Below, piece by piece: positions 26,546 through 35,231 of a stretch of 64,000 bases of DNA. Under the pieces are notes generated by a model. It was not told where the DNA came from and made no database searches. It saw nothing but the letters and a program-made list of their open reading frames with translations. Made by a program: the position numbers and the translations under genes. Origin of the DNA: Altererythrobacter sp. Root672 (GTDB taxonomy: Bacteria > Pseudomonadota > Alphaproteobacteria > Sphingomonadales > Sphingomonadaceae). Every line of letters starts with the position of its first letter. Positions within the stretch are counted from its first letter, which is position 1. The stretch spans positions 434,001 through 498,000 of the forward strand of contig NZ_LMHH01000001.1 of assembly GCF_001427865.1 (NCBI RefSeq), given 5' to 3'.

Positions 26546-29500
26546 TCACATCTTCAGTTTCACCCCGAAGGTGAAGCGGCGACCGAGCACGTCGTACACG
26601 CCCGAGTTGTACTGCACCGAATAGGCCGAGAACGCCGTGTAGGACGGAGTCAGCGGAGGATCGGCGTCGGTCAGGTTGGTCACGTTGGCGAACAGTTCCC
26701 AGTCCACGCCGCCGCCTTCGAACTGATAACCGAAGCGGAGATCGAGATAGAGGACGGAGTCGACCGTGTTGTCTTCGATCACGATCGGCGTTGTGTTCGG
26801 AGCCGGGAAATAGGGCGTCACGTCCTGGATCGCGCTGCCGATGTAACGGCCCTGGACCAAGGCAGAGAAACCACTGTTGCGATAGGTCAGGCCGGCGGTC
26901 ATCTTGAAGTCGGGGTAGGGGAAATAGACCCCATCCGATTGCCGCGCGCCCGTCTGTCCGGCGTAGTCGGTGGTGAAGCCGGAGCTGTTGGTTTCCGAAC
27001 GCTCGGTCAGCCAGCTGGCGAAGCCGCGGAAGTCCAGGGACTCCATGCCGCCCCCGAACAGCTTGAGATCCGTGGAGTAGCCAAGCTCGGCGTCGATCCC
27101 GGTCACTCTGGCGCGGGCCACGTTAACATAGACGTCGCCAACGAGGATGATCGCCCCGGTGCTCGGGTCGAGCGTGATCAGGTCACAGAACTCCTGAGCA
27201 TTCTCGAGGAAGCAGCGGTTGACGACCGACTGCGTACCGACCTGGCTGATCGCATCCTTGATCTTGATGTCATACCAGTCGACCGACATCCGCAGCCCAG
27301 GGACGAATGCAGGTTGGAACACCGCGCCGAGGGTCATGGTATCCGCGCGTTCGGGTTCGACATTGGGATTGCCGCCGGAAAAGCGCGTGACAGTTATCGC
27401 TTCGATAACTGGCGTTCGCGGATCGTCGATCGTGGCCGCGCCGCCGGTCTTGTCGAAGCGCTCTGAAAGGTTGGCGGCCCTGACGTCGCGCGAATAAGTG
27501 CCGCGAAGGCGGAGGGTTTCGTCGAACAGGCCGATTTCCGCGCCACCCTTGTAGGCCCAGATGGTGCCCGATCCGGAGTAGTCGGCCCAGCGGGCTGCGC
27601 CGTTGAGGTTGGCAGTGATCCCGTCGGTGTCGAGCAATGGCACCAGCGCCTCGGCAAAGGCTTCCCAGACGTCCGCGGTCCCCTGGATGTTGGATACCTT
27701 GGAGTATTGGTTGCCGACCGTGTTGGCGCAGTCGGGCGGGCTTACCCCCCTCAACCCGATCGTCGGATCATTGCACCTGACCGGACGGAAGGTGTCGTGG
27801 TTCGAGGCCGGGTTGGTCACGTCTTGCACGACCTGCCGGATAGAGTCCTGGCGATAGGATCCGCCGAACGCGACGGCGAGCGGGCCCGCCCACAGGTCAA
27901 CTACGTTGCCGGCAGCGGAGACTTCGGCGAGGTGCTGGGTGAAGGTGGTCAGGTTCACCTTTTCAGCTGACGTGGTGTAGCTGTATTCCTCACCCAAGCT
28001 GAAGCCAGTGTCCGCAAAATAGAGCGGGGTGGTGATGGACTGGCCCGGTTCGAACCCGGTCACGTAGTCGACAGCCGCCGCGGAAGCGTTGCCTCTGCCG
28101 AACAGGTTGATCGGCTGACAGCCCGGAAACGCCGCCGCGCCGCCCGAGAAAGTCGACACTCGGCACACGATGTTACCGTTGTCGAGCACCGCGTCTGCAG
28201 CTGCGAAGATGCGATCGACGCGTAGACCAAGCTGGCGCCAGTCGCGCTTCGAGCGGCCGTATTGATAGAAGCCGTCGATCTGCCAGCCGTCGAGTAAGCC
28301 GTTGTTCTCGATGTCCCAATCGAAGCCGACCGTGCCGATGTGCTGCGTCGTGGTGTCGTCGAGGTACATTTGCCCGACGTCCTCAATGCTGCCCGTACGG
28401 CGGAACACGAAGCTGGGGATGTTGTTCGTCGTCATCAGCTGCTGCAAGCTGGCAGGCAGGTAGGGGTTGCCGCTGAAGATCGTCAGCGTTGTCGGCGTGC
28501 CCTGGAAGCTTCCGCGCGGCGTGTTGTAGCTGAAGATGCCGGTCTGGCCGAACAGGTACTGACCGAACACCGTGAAACCGTCACTCACGTCAAAGTCGGC
28601 ATAAGCGAATGCCGAGTACCTCTCGATGTCCGGATAGAGGGTGAACACTTCCGCGCCGAGATCGTCTCCGCTGGAGCCTGGGCCGGCGATTTGTCGCGCG
28701 CCTGGTGCGCCGATGGTACCTTGTCCCGTGGCTGTCTGCCCCGGCACGAACGGCGAGATGTTGCCGTTCCGATCGAAGGCTAGCCCGTTGATGACCGTGC
28801 CGGGTGCAAAGATGACGCCGTCGAACGACGACGTGGCCGAGATGACGTTTGGCGAAAAGCGATAGGGGTTCGCAGCCGTGCCCGCCCCGACGGTGCCCCA
28901 CGACTGGTACCAGTCGCGCCCGCGGTAGTTGTGGATGCCGTTCTGGTTGTAGTGTTCACCCGAAACCAGGAAATGCCCGCGGTCGTCGGCGAAAGACGTG
29001 CCCCATGCGGCCGACAACTCATAGTTGTCACCATCTCCACGGTCGGTCACGCCGACCTGGCCGCTCACTTCGATGCCTTCGAAATCGGTATTGAGGATGA
29101 AGTTGACTACGCCGGCGACAGCGTCAGTGCCGTACGCTGCTGAGGCGCCGCCGGTGGTCGTTTCGACGCTGGCGATCATGGCTTCGGGAAACAGGTTGAT
29201 GTCCACGCCGCCAAAGGCGCTGGTCGACGGGACGCGGCGGCCGTTGAGCAGAGTCAGGGTTCGGTTGACCCCAAGGCCGCGCAAGTTGAGCGAACCATAG
29301 CCGCTGCGCAGGAAGAAGTTGCCACTGTTCGGTGTCTGGTTGCCATAGAACTGCGGCAACTGGCTCACCGCCGTGATGAGGGCGCCCGGAGAGAGCGCTT
29401 CGAGCTCGCTGGCGCTGACGACGGTGACCGGAACCGGTGCCTGCATGCCGTCGGCCCGGATGCGCGATCCGGTGACGTAGATCGGGCCGCCTTCTTCCTC

Positions 29501-29647
29501 GCCTTCGACGGCGTCGCTGGCTTGAGGCGTCGCCGTGGCCTCCTGCTGAGCTAACGCAGGGGTTGCCCAAAGTGTCAGGATGGCGGCGCTGGCGCTGCCC
29601 GCTAGAGCGCGACGCAGACGAGCCCCGTTGTCGTTGTGATGCCTCAT
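26546..29647 (-). CDS. TonB-dependent outer-membrane receptor
   Basis: 1033 residues. Signal peptide (about 1-34), then a TonB-box-like region GGPIYVTGSRI. The plug domain (about 60-175) contains LLNGRRVPSTSAFGG and YGTDAVAGVVNFI. A 22-strand barrel follows, ending in RRFTFGVKLKM with an aromatic/charged C-terminal strand. Its large size and GASAAYGTDA plug fit the sphingomonad substrate-specific receptor group rather than a simple siderophore receptor. ATG at 29647 sits behind GGGGAGGAATCTTG. It lies 132 bp upstream of the sulfatase, same strand. Confidence 0.93.
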   Translation of the reverse strand: MRHHNDNGARLRRALAGSASAAILTLWATPALAQQEATATPQASDAVEGEEEGGPIYVTGSRIRADGMQAPVPVTVVSASELEALSPGALITAVSQLPQFYGNQTPNSGNFFLRSGYGSLNLRGLGVNRTLTLLNGRRVPSTSAFGGVDINLFPEAMIASVETTTGGASAAYGTDAVAGVVNFILNTDFEGIEVSGQVGVTDRGDGDNYELSAAWGTSFADDRGHFLVSGEHYNQNGIHNYRGRDWYQSWGTVGAGTAANPYRFSPNVISATSSFDGVIFAPGTVINGLAFDRNGNISPFVPGQTATGQGTIGAPGARQIAGPGSSGDDLGAEVFTLYPDIERYSAFAYADFDVSDGFTVFGQYLFGQTGIFSYNTPRGSFQGTPTTLTIFSGNPYLPASLQQLMTTNNIPSFVFRRTGSIEDVGQMYLDDTTTQHIGTVGFDWDIENNGLLDGWQIDGFYQYGRSKRDWRQLGLRVDRIFAAADAVLDNGNIVCRVSTFSGGAAAFPGCQPINLFGRGNASAAAVDYVTGFEPGQSITTPLYFADTGFSLGEEYSYTTSAEKVNLTTFTQHLAEVSAAGNVVDLWAGPLAVAFGGSYRQDSIRQVVQDVTNPASNHDTFRPVRCNDPTIGLRGVSPPDCANTVGNQYSKVSNIQGTADVWEAFAEALVPLLDTDGITANLNGAARWADYSGSGTIWAYKGGAEIGLFDETLRLRGTYSRDVRAANLSERFDKTGGAATIDDPRTPVIEAITVTRFSGGNPNVEPERADTMTLGAVFQPAFVPGLRMSVDWYDIKIKDAISQVGTQSVVNRCFLENAQEFCDLITLDPSTGAIILVGDVYVNVARARVTGIDAELGYSTDLKLFGGGMESLDFRGFASWLTERSETNSSGFTTDYAGQTGARQSDGVYFPYPDFKMTAGLTYRNSGFSALVQGRYIGSAIQDVTPYFPAPNTTPIVIEDNTVDSVLYLDLRFGYQFEGGGVDWELFANVTNLTDADPPLTPSYTAFSAYSVQYNSGVYDVLGRRFTFGVKLKM

Positions 29648-29731
29648 CAAGATTCCTCCCCTTCTTATGAAGGCGAGGTCACCCCGAGTGGGCGGTCAAA
29701 GCAACGCATCGCAAAGTGATGACAGGTGATA

Positions 29732-29760
29732 GGTTTCAAGTTATCAATATATCCGGAACC
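29732..29760. promoter_or_regulatory. Candidate LysR operator between the TonB receptor and the LysR gene
   Basis: The 117-bp divergent gap has an AT-rich segment flanked by GGTTTC and GGAACC (imperfect dyad). Its position fits autoregulation of the LysR gene and control of the receptor. Weak symmetry; position is the main argument. Confidence 0.3.
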
Positions 29761-29764
29761 GATA

Positions 29765-30712
29765 ATGCCAGCCTTTCCTTTCACCCTGCGTCAGCTCGAG
29801 GTCTTCGCCAACTTGTGCGGGACGCGTAGCTTTCGGCGCACTGCGGAAAGCCTTGGGATTTCACAGGCTTCCGTCAGCAACCAGATGAAAGTGCTTGAGG
29901 ACCAACTTGGCGTCGTGCTGTTAGTTCGCCGGCCCGGTCAACGCCCAACCCTGACGCCCGAGGGCATGGCCTTTCTTGACGATCTGAAGGCGTTTCAGAC
30001 GGCTGGCGAGGCTCTCGCCGCGCATCGGCGCCGGGATCCGGACGAGCTTACTGCGATCCGTTTTCGCGTTCTGGTCGGGCAGGGGCTGCTCGACAATTAT
30101 ATCCGGCCGAGGCTCGACCGGTTCTTTGCCGCGCATCCCCATGTCGAGCTGACGTTCGAAGCTCATCCACCCAGCAAGGAACTCGCGCGCGATGTCGAGG
30201 ACGGCAGGTTCGATTTCGCCATGATCCACCAACGCGCCGACAGGCCCGTGGAGCCGCATTTGCGCCAACTCGCGCTGGTCCGTGGCGGCATCTACGGTCA
30301 CCGCAAGTTTGCCGAGGGACGGCAGTTGCCCCTGTCGTCCGAAGTCGTGAACATGTTGCCGTTCATCATGCCGCTCGCGGCGAGCGCGCAGGAGCGTGAG
30401 ATCCTACGGCTGTTTGAACGCTACGGGATCACACCGCGCCGGGTTATCGGCCACACCCAGTACTACGACGTGATGGCGGCCATGCTGGAGCGGGGAGTCG
30501 GTGTCGCGTCGTTTGCGGACACGATCCTGCCGCCGGAAATGCGCCAGGAGGTCATCCTGCTTCACCCCCTCGAGAACTGGCGTCTGCTTTGGTATCGCAA
30601 GGACGCAGGCGTTGATCCGCGATGTGACGCGGTCCAGTCGTTCCTGTTCTCAAGCGTGCTGCAGAATCCCGACTATCGCACCATCTCGGTCTTCGCCGAG
30701 GAATACGCCTAA
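29765..30712 (+). CDS. LysR-family transcriptional regulator
   Basis: 315 residues. Winged helix-turn-helix (about 4-65; FTLRQLEVFANLCGTRSFRRTAESLGISQASVSNQMK) and an effector-binding domain (about 95-300). I chose the ATG at 29765; a GTG at 29726 would add 13 residues lacking helix-turn-helix character. Divergent from the TonB receptor, so it most likely regulates the receptor/sulfatase genes. Its stop is 10 bp from the convergent VOC gene. Confidence 0.9.
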   Translation: MPAFPFTLRQLEVFANLCGTRSFRRTAESLGISQASVSNQMKVLEDQLGVVLLVRRPGQRPTLTPEGMAFLDDLKAFQTAGEALAAHRRRDPDELTAIRFRVLVGQGLLDNYIRPRLDRFFAAHPHVELTFEAHPPSKELARDVEDGRFDFAMIHQRADRPVEPHLRQLALVRGGIYGHRKFAEGRQLPLSSEVVNMLPFIMPLAASAQEREILRLFERYGITPRRVIGHTQYYDVMAAMLERGVGVASFADTILPPEMRQEVILLHPLENWRLLWYRKDAGVDPRCDAVQSFLFSSVLQNPDYRTISVFAEEYA

Positions 30713-30722
30713 GTTCGGGCCG

Positions 30723-31115
30723 TTAGCTGGAGGGCAGCTGGATCAGCTCGATCTCGTGGCCTTGGGGGCTGTGCAGCATGGCCACCTTGACCCCCGCAGT
30801 CTCGAACACGCCCGTCAGTTGACTGGCGCCGCAAGCGAGCGCCTGACCGTGTGCGGCTTCGATGTCTTCGCAGATCAGGCCCACGGGGCCGTGACCCGGA
30901 CCAACGCTGACGTCGCGTCCATCCTTGTAGGCAACCAGCAACAAGTTCGGCCCTGTCTCCTGGCCCGGCAGCGCGAGAATATGTTCAGCGAACTCGGGCT
31001 CGTCGAAGCTGGTGGTGACCGCAAAGCCGAAGCCCTCGCCCCAGAATTTCAACGCTGGCGCCATCTCCGGCACGTTGAGCTTGAAGAATCCCAGCCGGAC
31101 TTGTGCAGCAGCCAT
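30723..31115 (-). CDS. VOC-family (glyoxalase-like) protein
   Basis: 130 residues forming one vicinal-oxygen-chelate domain: RLGFFKLNVPEMAPALKFWGEGFGF at the start, and the metal-site Glu region GHEIELIQLPSS at the end. Probable small metal-dependent enzyme or binding protein, not classical glyoxalase I. ATG at 31115. Convergent with the LysR gene and divergent from the flippase gene. Confidence 0.85.
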   Translation of the reverse strand: MAAAQVRLGFFKLNVPEMAPALKFWGEGFGFAVTTSFDEPEFAEHILALPGQETGPNLLLVAYKDGRDVSVGPGHGPVGLICEDIEAAHGQALACGASQLTGVFETAGVKVAMLHSPQGHEIELIQLPSS

Positions 31116-31194
31116 CCCATTTTCTCCGTTTTTGTTCAGTTAGCGTGAGCACATGGCTTTGCAATCCCGCGGGGCTTGCGCCAAAGGGCCGACC

Positions 31195-32451
31195 ATGATC
31201 CGCCGAGCACTGCAGAACACCGGTTGGCTGATGGGCGCGCGGGGTGTCAACGGCGTGCTGAGTCTGGCCTATCTTGCGCTCGTTACACGGGCACTCGGGC
31301 TGGAGGGCTTCGGCTACTTCACCCTCTGCCTCACCTTCGCTCAGGCCGTGGCTGGGCTCACCTCATTCCAGACCTGGCAGGCCGTGATCCGCTGGGGTCA
31401 GCAGCGCGAGGCCGTAAAGGATGCGGTTGGTTTCGCCCTGGCGCTCGACTTGCTGGCCGTCGGAGTGGGCGCGGTTGCTTCTGCCTTGTTGCTGGCTTTT
31501 GCCGGGGACTGGCTGCCGATCCCGCAAGACCTTCGTCCCGAAGCTTATGCGCTCACCTTGGTCTTTCTGCTTTCGATACGTTCGACGCCCACCGGGATCT
31601 TGCGGCTCCACGACCGCTTCGCCAAGGGCGCTGGCGCCGACACGGTTACCTCCATCGTCCGCGTGATCGGGGCTGGAATCGTGGCGATCGCCGTGCCGAC
31701 TATCGAAGCCTTTCTAATAGTCTGGGCCTTGGCCGAGATTGCGACGGCGGCGACTTATTGGATCTTCGCGCTCCAGTGCCAGAAGGTGGACCTGTCGCGC
31801 ATCAGCCTGCGCCGCTTGCCGCGCGCCGAGCCTGGCGCCTGGGCATTTGTGTGGGGCACGGCCCTGTCCGGAACCTTGCAGATTGCGTCCCGCCAAATCC
31901 TGGTGCTCCTGGTTGGTGCGCTGGGCGGGGCAACGCTGGCGGGCATCTACCGTGTGGCTGCCCAACTTGGCGAAGGCCTGCTCAAGCTGGCGCAGGCGTT
32001 GATGCGGGCAACTTATCCGGAACTCGTTCGCGATCCGGAGGCAGCGCGCCATATCGCCTCGCGGATCGGCAAGATCGCCCTCTACACCGGGCTCGGCACG
32101 GTCCTGTTCTCAGTTCTCGGTGGCCACTGGGTGATCAAGGTGATCGCAGGGCCGGAGTTCATTGCCGCTTATGCGCCGATGATCATTCTCTCGGCGGCGG
32201 CCGCGATCGAGTTGGCCGGTGCATCGCTTGAAGCTCTCCTTGTGTCGCGCGGACACGCGCTGCGCAATTTCATGCTGCGCGGTGTACCTACCGGATTGGC
32301 GCTCGCATCCTTGCCGTTCGCTATGACTTGGATTGGCGTTTCCGGCGCCGCGGCGATGGTCTTCGTGTCCAGCCTGGTGAGCGTCGCGGCCCTGATGTGG
32401 GTAACGCGCGAGCGGGACGTCAGGCCGGATCTGCCTCCGCAGCAGGCATGA
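31195..32451 (+). CDS. Polysaccharide flippase (Wzx/MATE-like) membrane protein
   Basis: 418 residues with about 12 membrane helices in the oligosaccharidyl-lipid flippase fold (TGWLMGARGVNGVLSLAYLALVTRALG at the start; a helix ends with GFGYFTLCLTFAQAVAG). Probably moves lipid-linked sugars across the inner membrane. ATG at 31195 follows AAAGGGCCGACC; one at 31153 is possible. Unusual in having no glycosyltransferase neighbours. Its last 32 bp overlap the convergent DUF3817 gene. Confidence 0.82.
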   Translation: MIRRALQNTGWLMGARGVNGVLSLAYLALVTRALGLEGFGYFTLCLTFAQAVAGLTSFQTWQAVIRWGQQREAVKDAVGFALALDLLAVGVGAVASALLLAFAGDWLPIPQDLRPEAYALTLVFLLSIRSTPTGILRLHDRFAKGAGADTVTSIVRVIGAGIVAIAVPTIEAFLIVWALAEIATAATYWIFALQCQKVDLSRISLRRLPRAEPGAWAFVWGTALSGTLQIASRQILVLLVGALGGATLAGIYRVAAQLGEGLLKLAQALMRATYPELVRDPEAARHIASRIGKIALYTGLGTVLFSVLGGHWVIKVIAGPEFIAAYAPMIILSAAAAIELAGASLEALLVSRGHALRNFMLRGVPTGLALASLPFAMTWIGVSGAAAMVFVSSLVSVAALMWVTRERDVRPDLPPQQA

Positions 32452-32752
32452 TCCGGGCTTCGTGTCGCTTGAGCATCGGATCGTTCAGGAACGTGCCGAA
32501 CGGGAAAAGCGATGCGGCGAATGTCCTGATCCAGTTCCATGCCGAAATGTCCTGGCCCGGCAGCAGCAGGACCATCCCACCTAAGTAGGCCAGCCAGGCC
32601 GCCCCGTGGATCGCACCGGCGGGCGGCACGAGTGCGGGATTACCGAGCCAGTACTTCAGCGGCATCGCGACCAGAAAGAGCGCGAGCGTCGTCACGCCTT
32701 CGACAAACGCGATGGTCCGGAACACCCGGAGCCTGGCCTTCGAAAATTCCAT
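32420..32752 (-). CDS. DUF3817-family small membrane protein
   Basis: 110 residues, three predicted membrane helices. FRTIAFVEGVTTLALFLVAMPLKY and GAIHGAAWLAYLGGMVLLL are typical of DUF3817 (E-G and H-G positions conserved). Function unknown. ATG start. The 3' end overlaps the flippase gene by 32 bp in the opposite direction. The 253-bp gap upstream of it (to 33006) contains no gene that I can support. Confidence 0.8.
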   Translation of the reverse strand: MEFSKARLRVFRTIAFVEGVTTLALFLVAMPLKYWLGNPALVPPAGAIHGAAWLAYLGGMVLLLPGQDISAWNWIRTFAASLFPFGTFLNDPMLKRHEARIMPAAEADPA

Positions 32753-33005
32753 GAAAGTCCTTCAAGCAGCGATGGCTGGGGCAGCGATCTATGGCGAACG
32801 TGAAGTCCGCTCCGTCGCCCATAACGCAGGATCGAGCGTTTTCAATGGCTTTGCGCATCACTCGCAATAAGGGTCGGAGACATCATCGCATCGAACCCTC
32901 ACCTCGTCGCAGGGGGCTTCTCAACCGATTCTGTTGAGTTAAATTCAGCGCAGTCGGACCATGCGAATCGGACGGCCTTACCACTCTGCATTGGGAGAGA
33001 CGGCA

Positions 33006-33689
33006 ATGGCCCACTATCTCGAGCTCGACGGTGATACCCTGCGCGACGATCCGCTGATCCTGATCGTTCCGGGCATGCACAACAGCAATCCCCAACACTG
33101 GCAAACGCGCTGGGAACAGCAGTGCAGCGATTGCCGCCGCGTCGATCTCGGGATGTGGGATGATCCGCATCGCAATACCTGGGTCAACAAGCTCAATCTG
33201 GCGATTCACCGGGCCGAACGGCCGGTCATCCTGGTGGCGCACAGCCTCGGATGCCTGGCGGTGGCGTGGTGGGCCGAATTCGAACAGCCGGTCCACGGCA
33301 ATCCTGTCGTAGGCGCGCTGCTGGTGGCTCCGCCCGACGTCGATCGTCCGGGGACGGACCTGCGTCTGGCCCGCTTCGGGTCGTGCCCGCGGGAGGCCCT
33401 GCCATTCCCCTCATTCCTCGCCGCCAGCCAGGATGACAGGCTTTGCAGCCTGCGCACTGCCCAACTCCTGGCCCGTGACTGGGGCTCGCGCTTCGCCTTT
33501 GCCGGCGCCATCGGCCACATCAATGCCGATTCAGGCATCGGTGACTGGCACTTCGGCAAGACCCTGCTGGCCCAACTCCTGCGCGAGAGTGGGCGGGATC
33601 ATGCGCGGCTGGTGCCGGAGACGGCGCCGGTGCGATTGCCTGACGCGACCTTCGCGCAGGAGCGGCTTCTGGCGGGCCAGTCAGCTTAG
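33006..33689 (+). CDS. RBBP9/YdeN-like alpha/beta serine hydrolase
   Basis: 227 residues. LILIVPGMHNSNPQHWQTRWE is the characteristic start of the RBBP9/YdeN group. The nucleophile elbow is AHSLGC (about residues 80-85), and the acid/His residues are in DDRLCS and GHINADSG. ATG at 33006 after a weak GAGAGACGG. Cytosolic, substrate unknown. It ends 4 bp before the convergent CAP gene. Confidence 0.88.
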   Translation: MAHYLELDGDTLRDDPLILIVPGMHNSNPQHWQTRWEQQCSDCRRVDLGMWDDPHRNTWVNKLNLAIHRAERPVILVAHSLGCLAVAWWAEFEQPVHGNPVVGALLVAPPDVDRPGTDLRLARFGSCPREALPFPSFLAASQDDRLCSLRTAQLLARDWGSRFAFAGAIGHINADSGIGDWHFGKTLLAQLLRESGRDHARLVPETAPVRLPDATFAQERLLAGQSA

Positions 33690-33693
33690 TTCT

Positions 33694-34317
33694 TTAACGG
33701 GCGGCTGGTCGTGAAATGGTGATCACGGGCCGCCCATCCCTGTTGCCCGGAGGGGAATAGCGGCAGACAAGAACGTCGTAGGCCTTAGAGGCGAAACCGC
33801 AGCCCAGGTCGGTCGTCGTCGACCAGATCATTTGTGTGTAGTGGGCGCACTTCGACCAATCACCGGCGCAGACATCCGGGAAGATGCCGACGCGGAAGTC
33901 GCGGCGTTCATCGAGCCAGACGCGTGCCAAGCCCAGGGGCGTGTTTCCAGCGCGAGGGCCGGCGACAAGGTTCTCGCGCTCGTTCTCTCGTCCGACGCGC
34001 GAGGAGTGCCGCAGCCGGCCGGTTTCGGCGAGAACATTGGCGTATTCCTGCGCATGCTCTGCCAGAGTCAGGTTCCACTGCAACGGCGGCGATCCCACGT
34101 CCTCTCGGGCCTGGTTGTGGAGATCGAGTACGGAGACCATGTCGCGCCCGAGCGGGAGCTTTGCCAAGTCCTCGCGACTGATGACGGACACCGCCCTGGG
34201 AGCGTCCGCAAGAGTGTCGGGACCAGCTGCGACCGCCACGCATGGAAGCAGCAATGCAGCGGCTAAACAGTTGACAATACGATGCAATCTGGATGGGGTT
34301 CGTCTTGACTTGTTCAT
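33694..34317 (-). CDS. Secreted CAP/SCP-domain protein
   Basis: 207 residues. Signal peptide about 1-31 (NCLAAALLLPCVAVAAG). CAP domain about 62-205, with LHNQAREDVGSPPLQWN, AEHAQEYA, CAHYTQMIWSTTTDLGCGFA and VCRYSPPGN, i.e. the four CAP signature segments and two Cys pairs for disulphides. Probably periplasmic or extracellular. It resembles the short bacterial pathogenesis-related-1-like group. Function unknown. Confidence 0.9.
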   Translation of the reverse strand: MNKSRRTPSRLHRIVNCLAAALLLPCVAVAAGPDTLADAPRAVSVISREDLAKLPLGRDMVSVLDLHNQAREDVGSPPLQWNLTLAEHAQEYANVLAETGRLRHSSRVGRENERENLVAGPRAGNTPLGLARVWLDERRDFRVGIFPDVCAGDWSKCAHYTQMIWSTTTDLGCGFASKAYDVLVCRYSPPGNRDGRPVITISRPAAR

Positions 34318-34392
34318 GTCAGTCCCCCATTCCGAACCAGCTTCGAGCTACCCAAGAGAGCGATCTTAGCATCGCATCTTGGACGAGTGTAG

Positions 34393-34446
34393 CGCCCTGG
34401 TCAGGGCGTGATTATGGCGCATAAATAGAACTTATGAGCTAGCTCA
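34393..34446. promoter_or_regulatory. Two perfect palindromes upstream of the serine recombinase
   Basis: CGCCCTG-GT-CAGGGCG (34393-34408) and TGAGCTAGCTCA (34435-34446). Serine recombinase genes often carry their recombination or operator site just upstream, and this is the right position. A TTGACG (about 34455-34460) could be a -35 element. Confidence 0.35.
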
Positions 34447-34491
34447 AAACTTAGCTTGACGGCTTTTCTGAGCCGTGGCTAAGGCCGCACC

Positions 34492-35073
34492 ATGATTCAC
34501 CACATCGCTTATTACCGCGTCTCCGCCTCCGATCCTGCCATCGATGTCCAGCGCACCATGATGGGTGGCTCGTTCGACCAGGAGTTTTCCGACGAGGGGG
34601 TCAGCAGCTCGGTGAAGGCGGCAGACCGACCTGGGTTTGCGGATCTGCTTGCCGGGATCCGCAAGGGCGACACTCTTTATGTTTTTGCGATCGACCGTCT
34701 GGGGCGCGATGCGCTCGATGTCCAGACCAATGTGCGACGTTTGATCGATGCAGGGGTGGCAGTCGAAGTCCGTGGCCTCGGCCGCATCAGCGGGGATGTC
34801 GGAGAGCTCCTGCTGACCCTGCTGGAGCAGCTTGCGGAACTGGAGCGCCGCAAGATCGCCGAGCGCACCGCGGCTGGGCGGCAAGTGGCCCGCGAGGCGC
34901 TGAAAGCCACCGGCAAGACCCATCGGGGCAAGTCCAGCCTCGGGCGGCCGTTCGCTGCCAATGCGATAGAGGTGAGGGAATGGCGCAAGGCGAACAAGGC
35001 CAGCATCGCCAAGACCGCGCAGCAGTTCGGACTCTCTCCGGCGACCGTGAAACGGTACTGCGCCGCGCGTTGA
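34492..35073 (+). CDS. Serine recombinase (resolvase/invertase family)
   Basis: 193 residues. Catalytic domain about 3-135: YYRVSASDP contains the nucleophilic Ser, and FAIDRLGRDALDVQ and ELERRKIAERTAAGRQ have the conserved Arg residues. A C-terminal helix-turn-helix covers about 150-190 (IAKTAQQFGLSPATVKRY). Length and domain order match small Tn3/Gin-type recombinases. ATG start. Nothing else mobile is adjacent. Its stop lies 28 bp from tRNA-Gln, so it may be a relic of an element that used that tRNA, or a domesticated invertase. Confidence 0.9.
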   Translation: MIHHIAYYRVSASDPAIDVQRTMMGGSFDQEFSDEGVSSSVKAADRPGFADLLAGIRKGDTLYVFAIDRLGRDALDVQTNVRRLIDAGVAVEVRGLGRISGDVGELLLTLLEQLAELERRKIAERTAAGRQVAREALKATGKTHRGKSSLGRPFAANAIEVREWRKANKASIAKTAQQFGLSPATVKRYCAAR

Positions 35074-35101
35074 GCGTGAGCTCCGAGGGAGAGTTGAAAT
35101 C

Positions 35102-35176
35102 TGGCTGGGGCGGCAGGATTCGAACCTGCGCATGCCGGTACCAAAAACCGGTGCCTTACCGCTTGGCTACGCCCCA
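35102..35176 (-). tRNA. tRNA-Gln (anticodon TTG)
   Basis: 75 nt including an encoded CCA. Acceptor TGGGGCG pairs with CGCCCCA, discriminator G. D arm GCC...GGC, anticodon stem CCGGT/ACCGG around the loop TTTTGGT, giving anticodon TTG. T arm GCAGG-TTCGAAT-CCTGC. All stems pair. It lies between the serine recombinase and the yghU-like gene. Confidence 0.97.
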
Positions 35177-35231
35177 GCATGGCGGAGAGGCGCCCCTATA
35201 ACGGGTCGCGCCTCTCGCGCAAGGCACTGGA

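Noticed and set aside
34318-35231. Integrated island at tRNA-Gln
   Set aside because: No duplicated tRNA 3' end, cargo genes or composition change were seen next to the recombinase.
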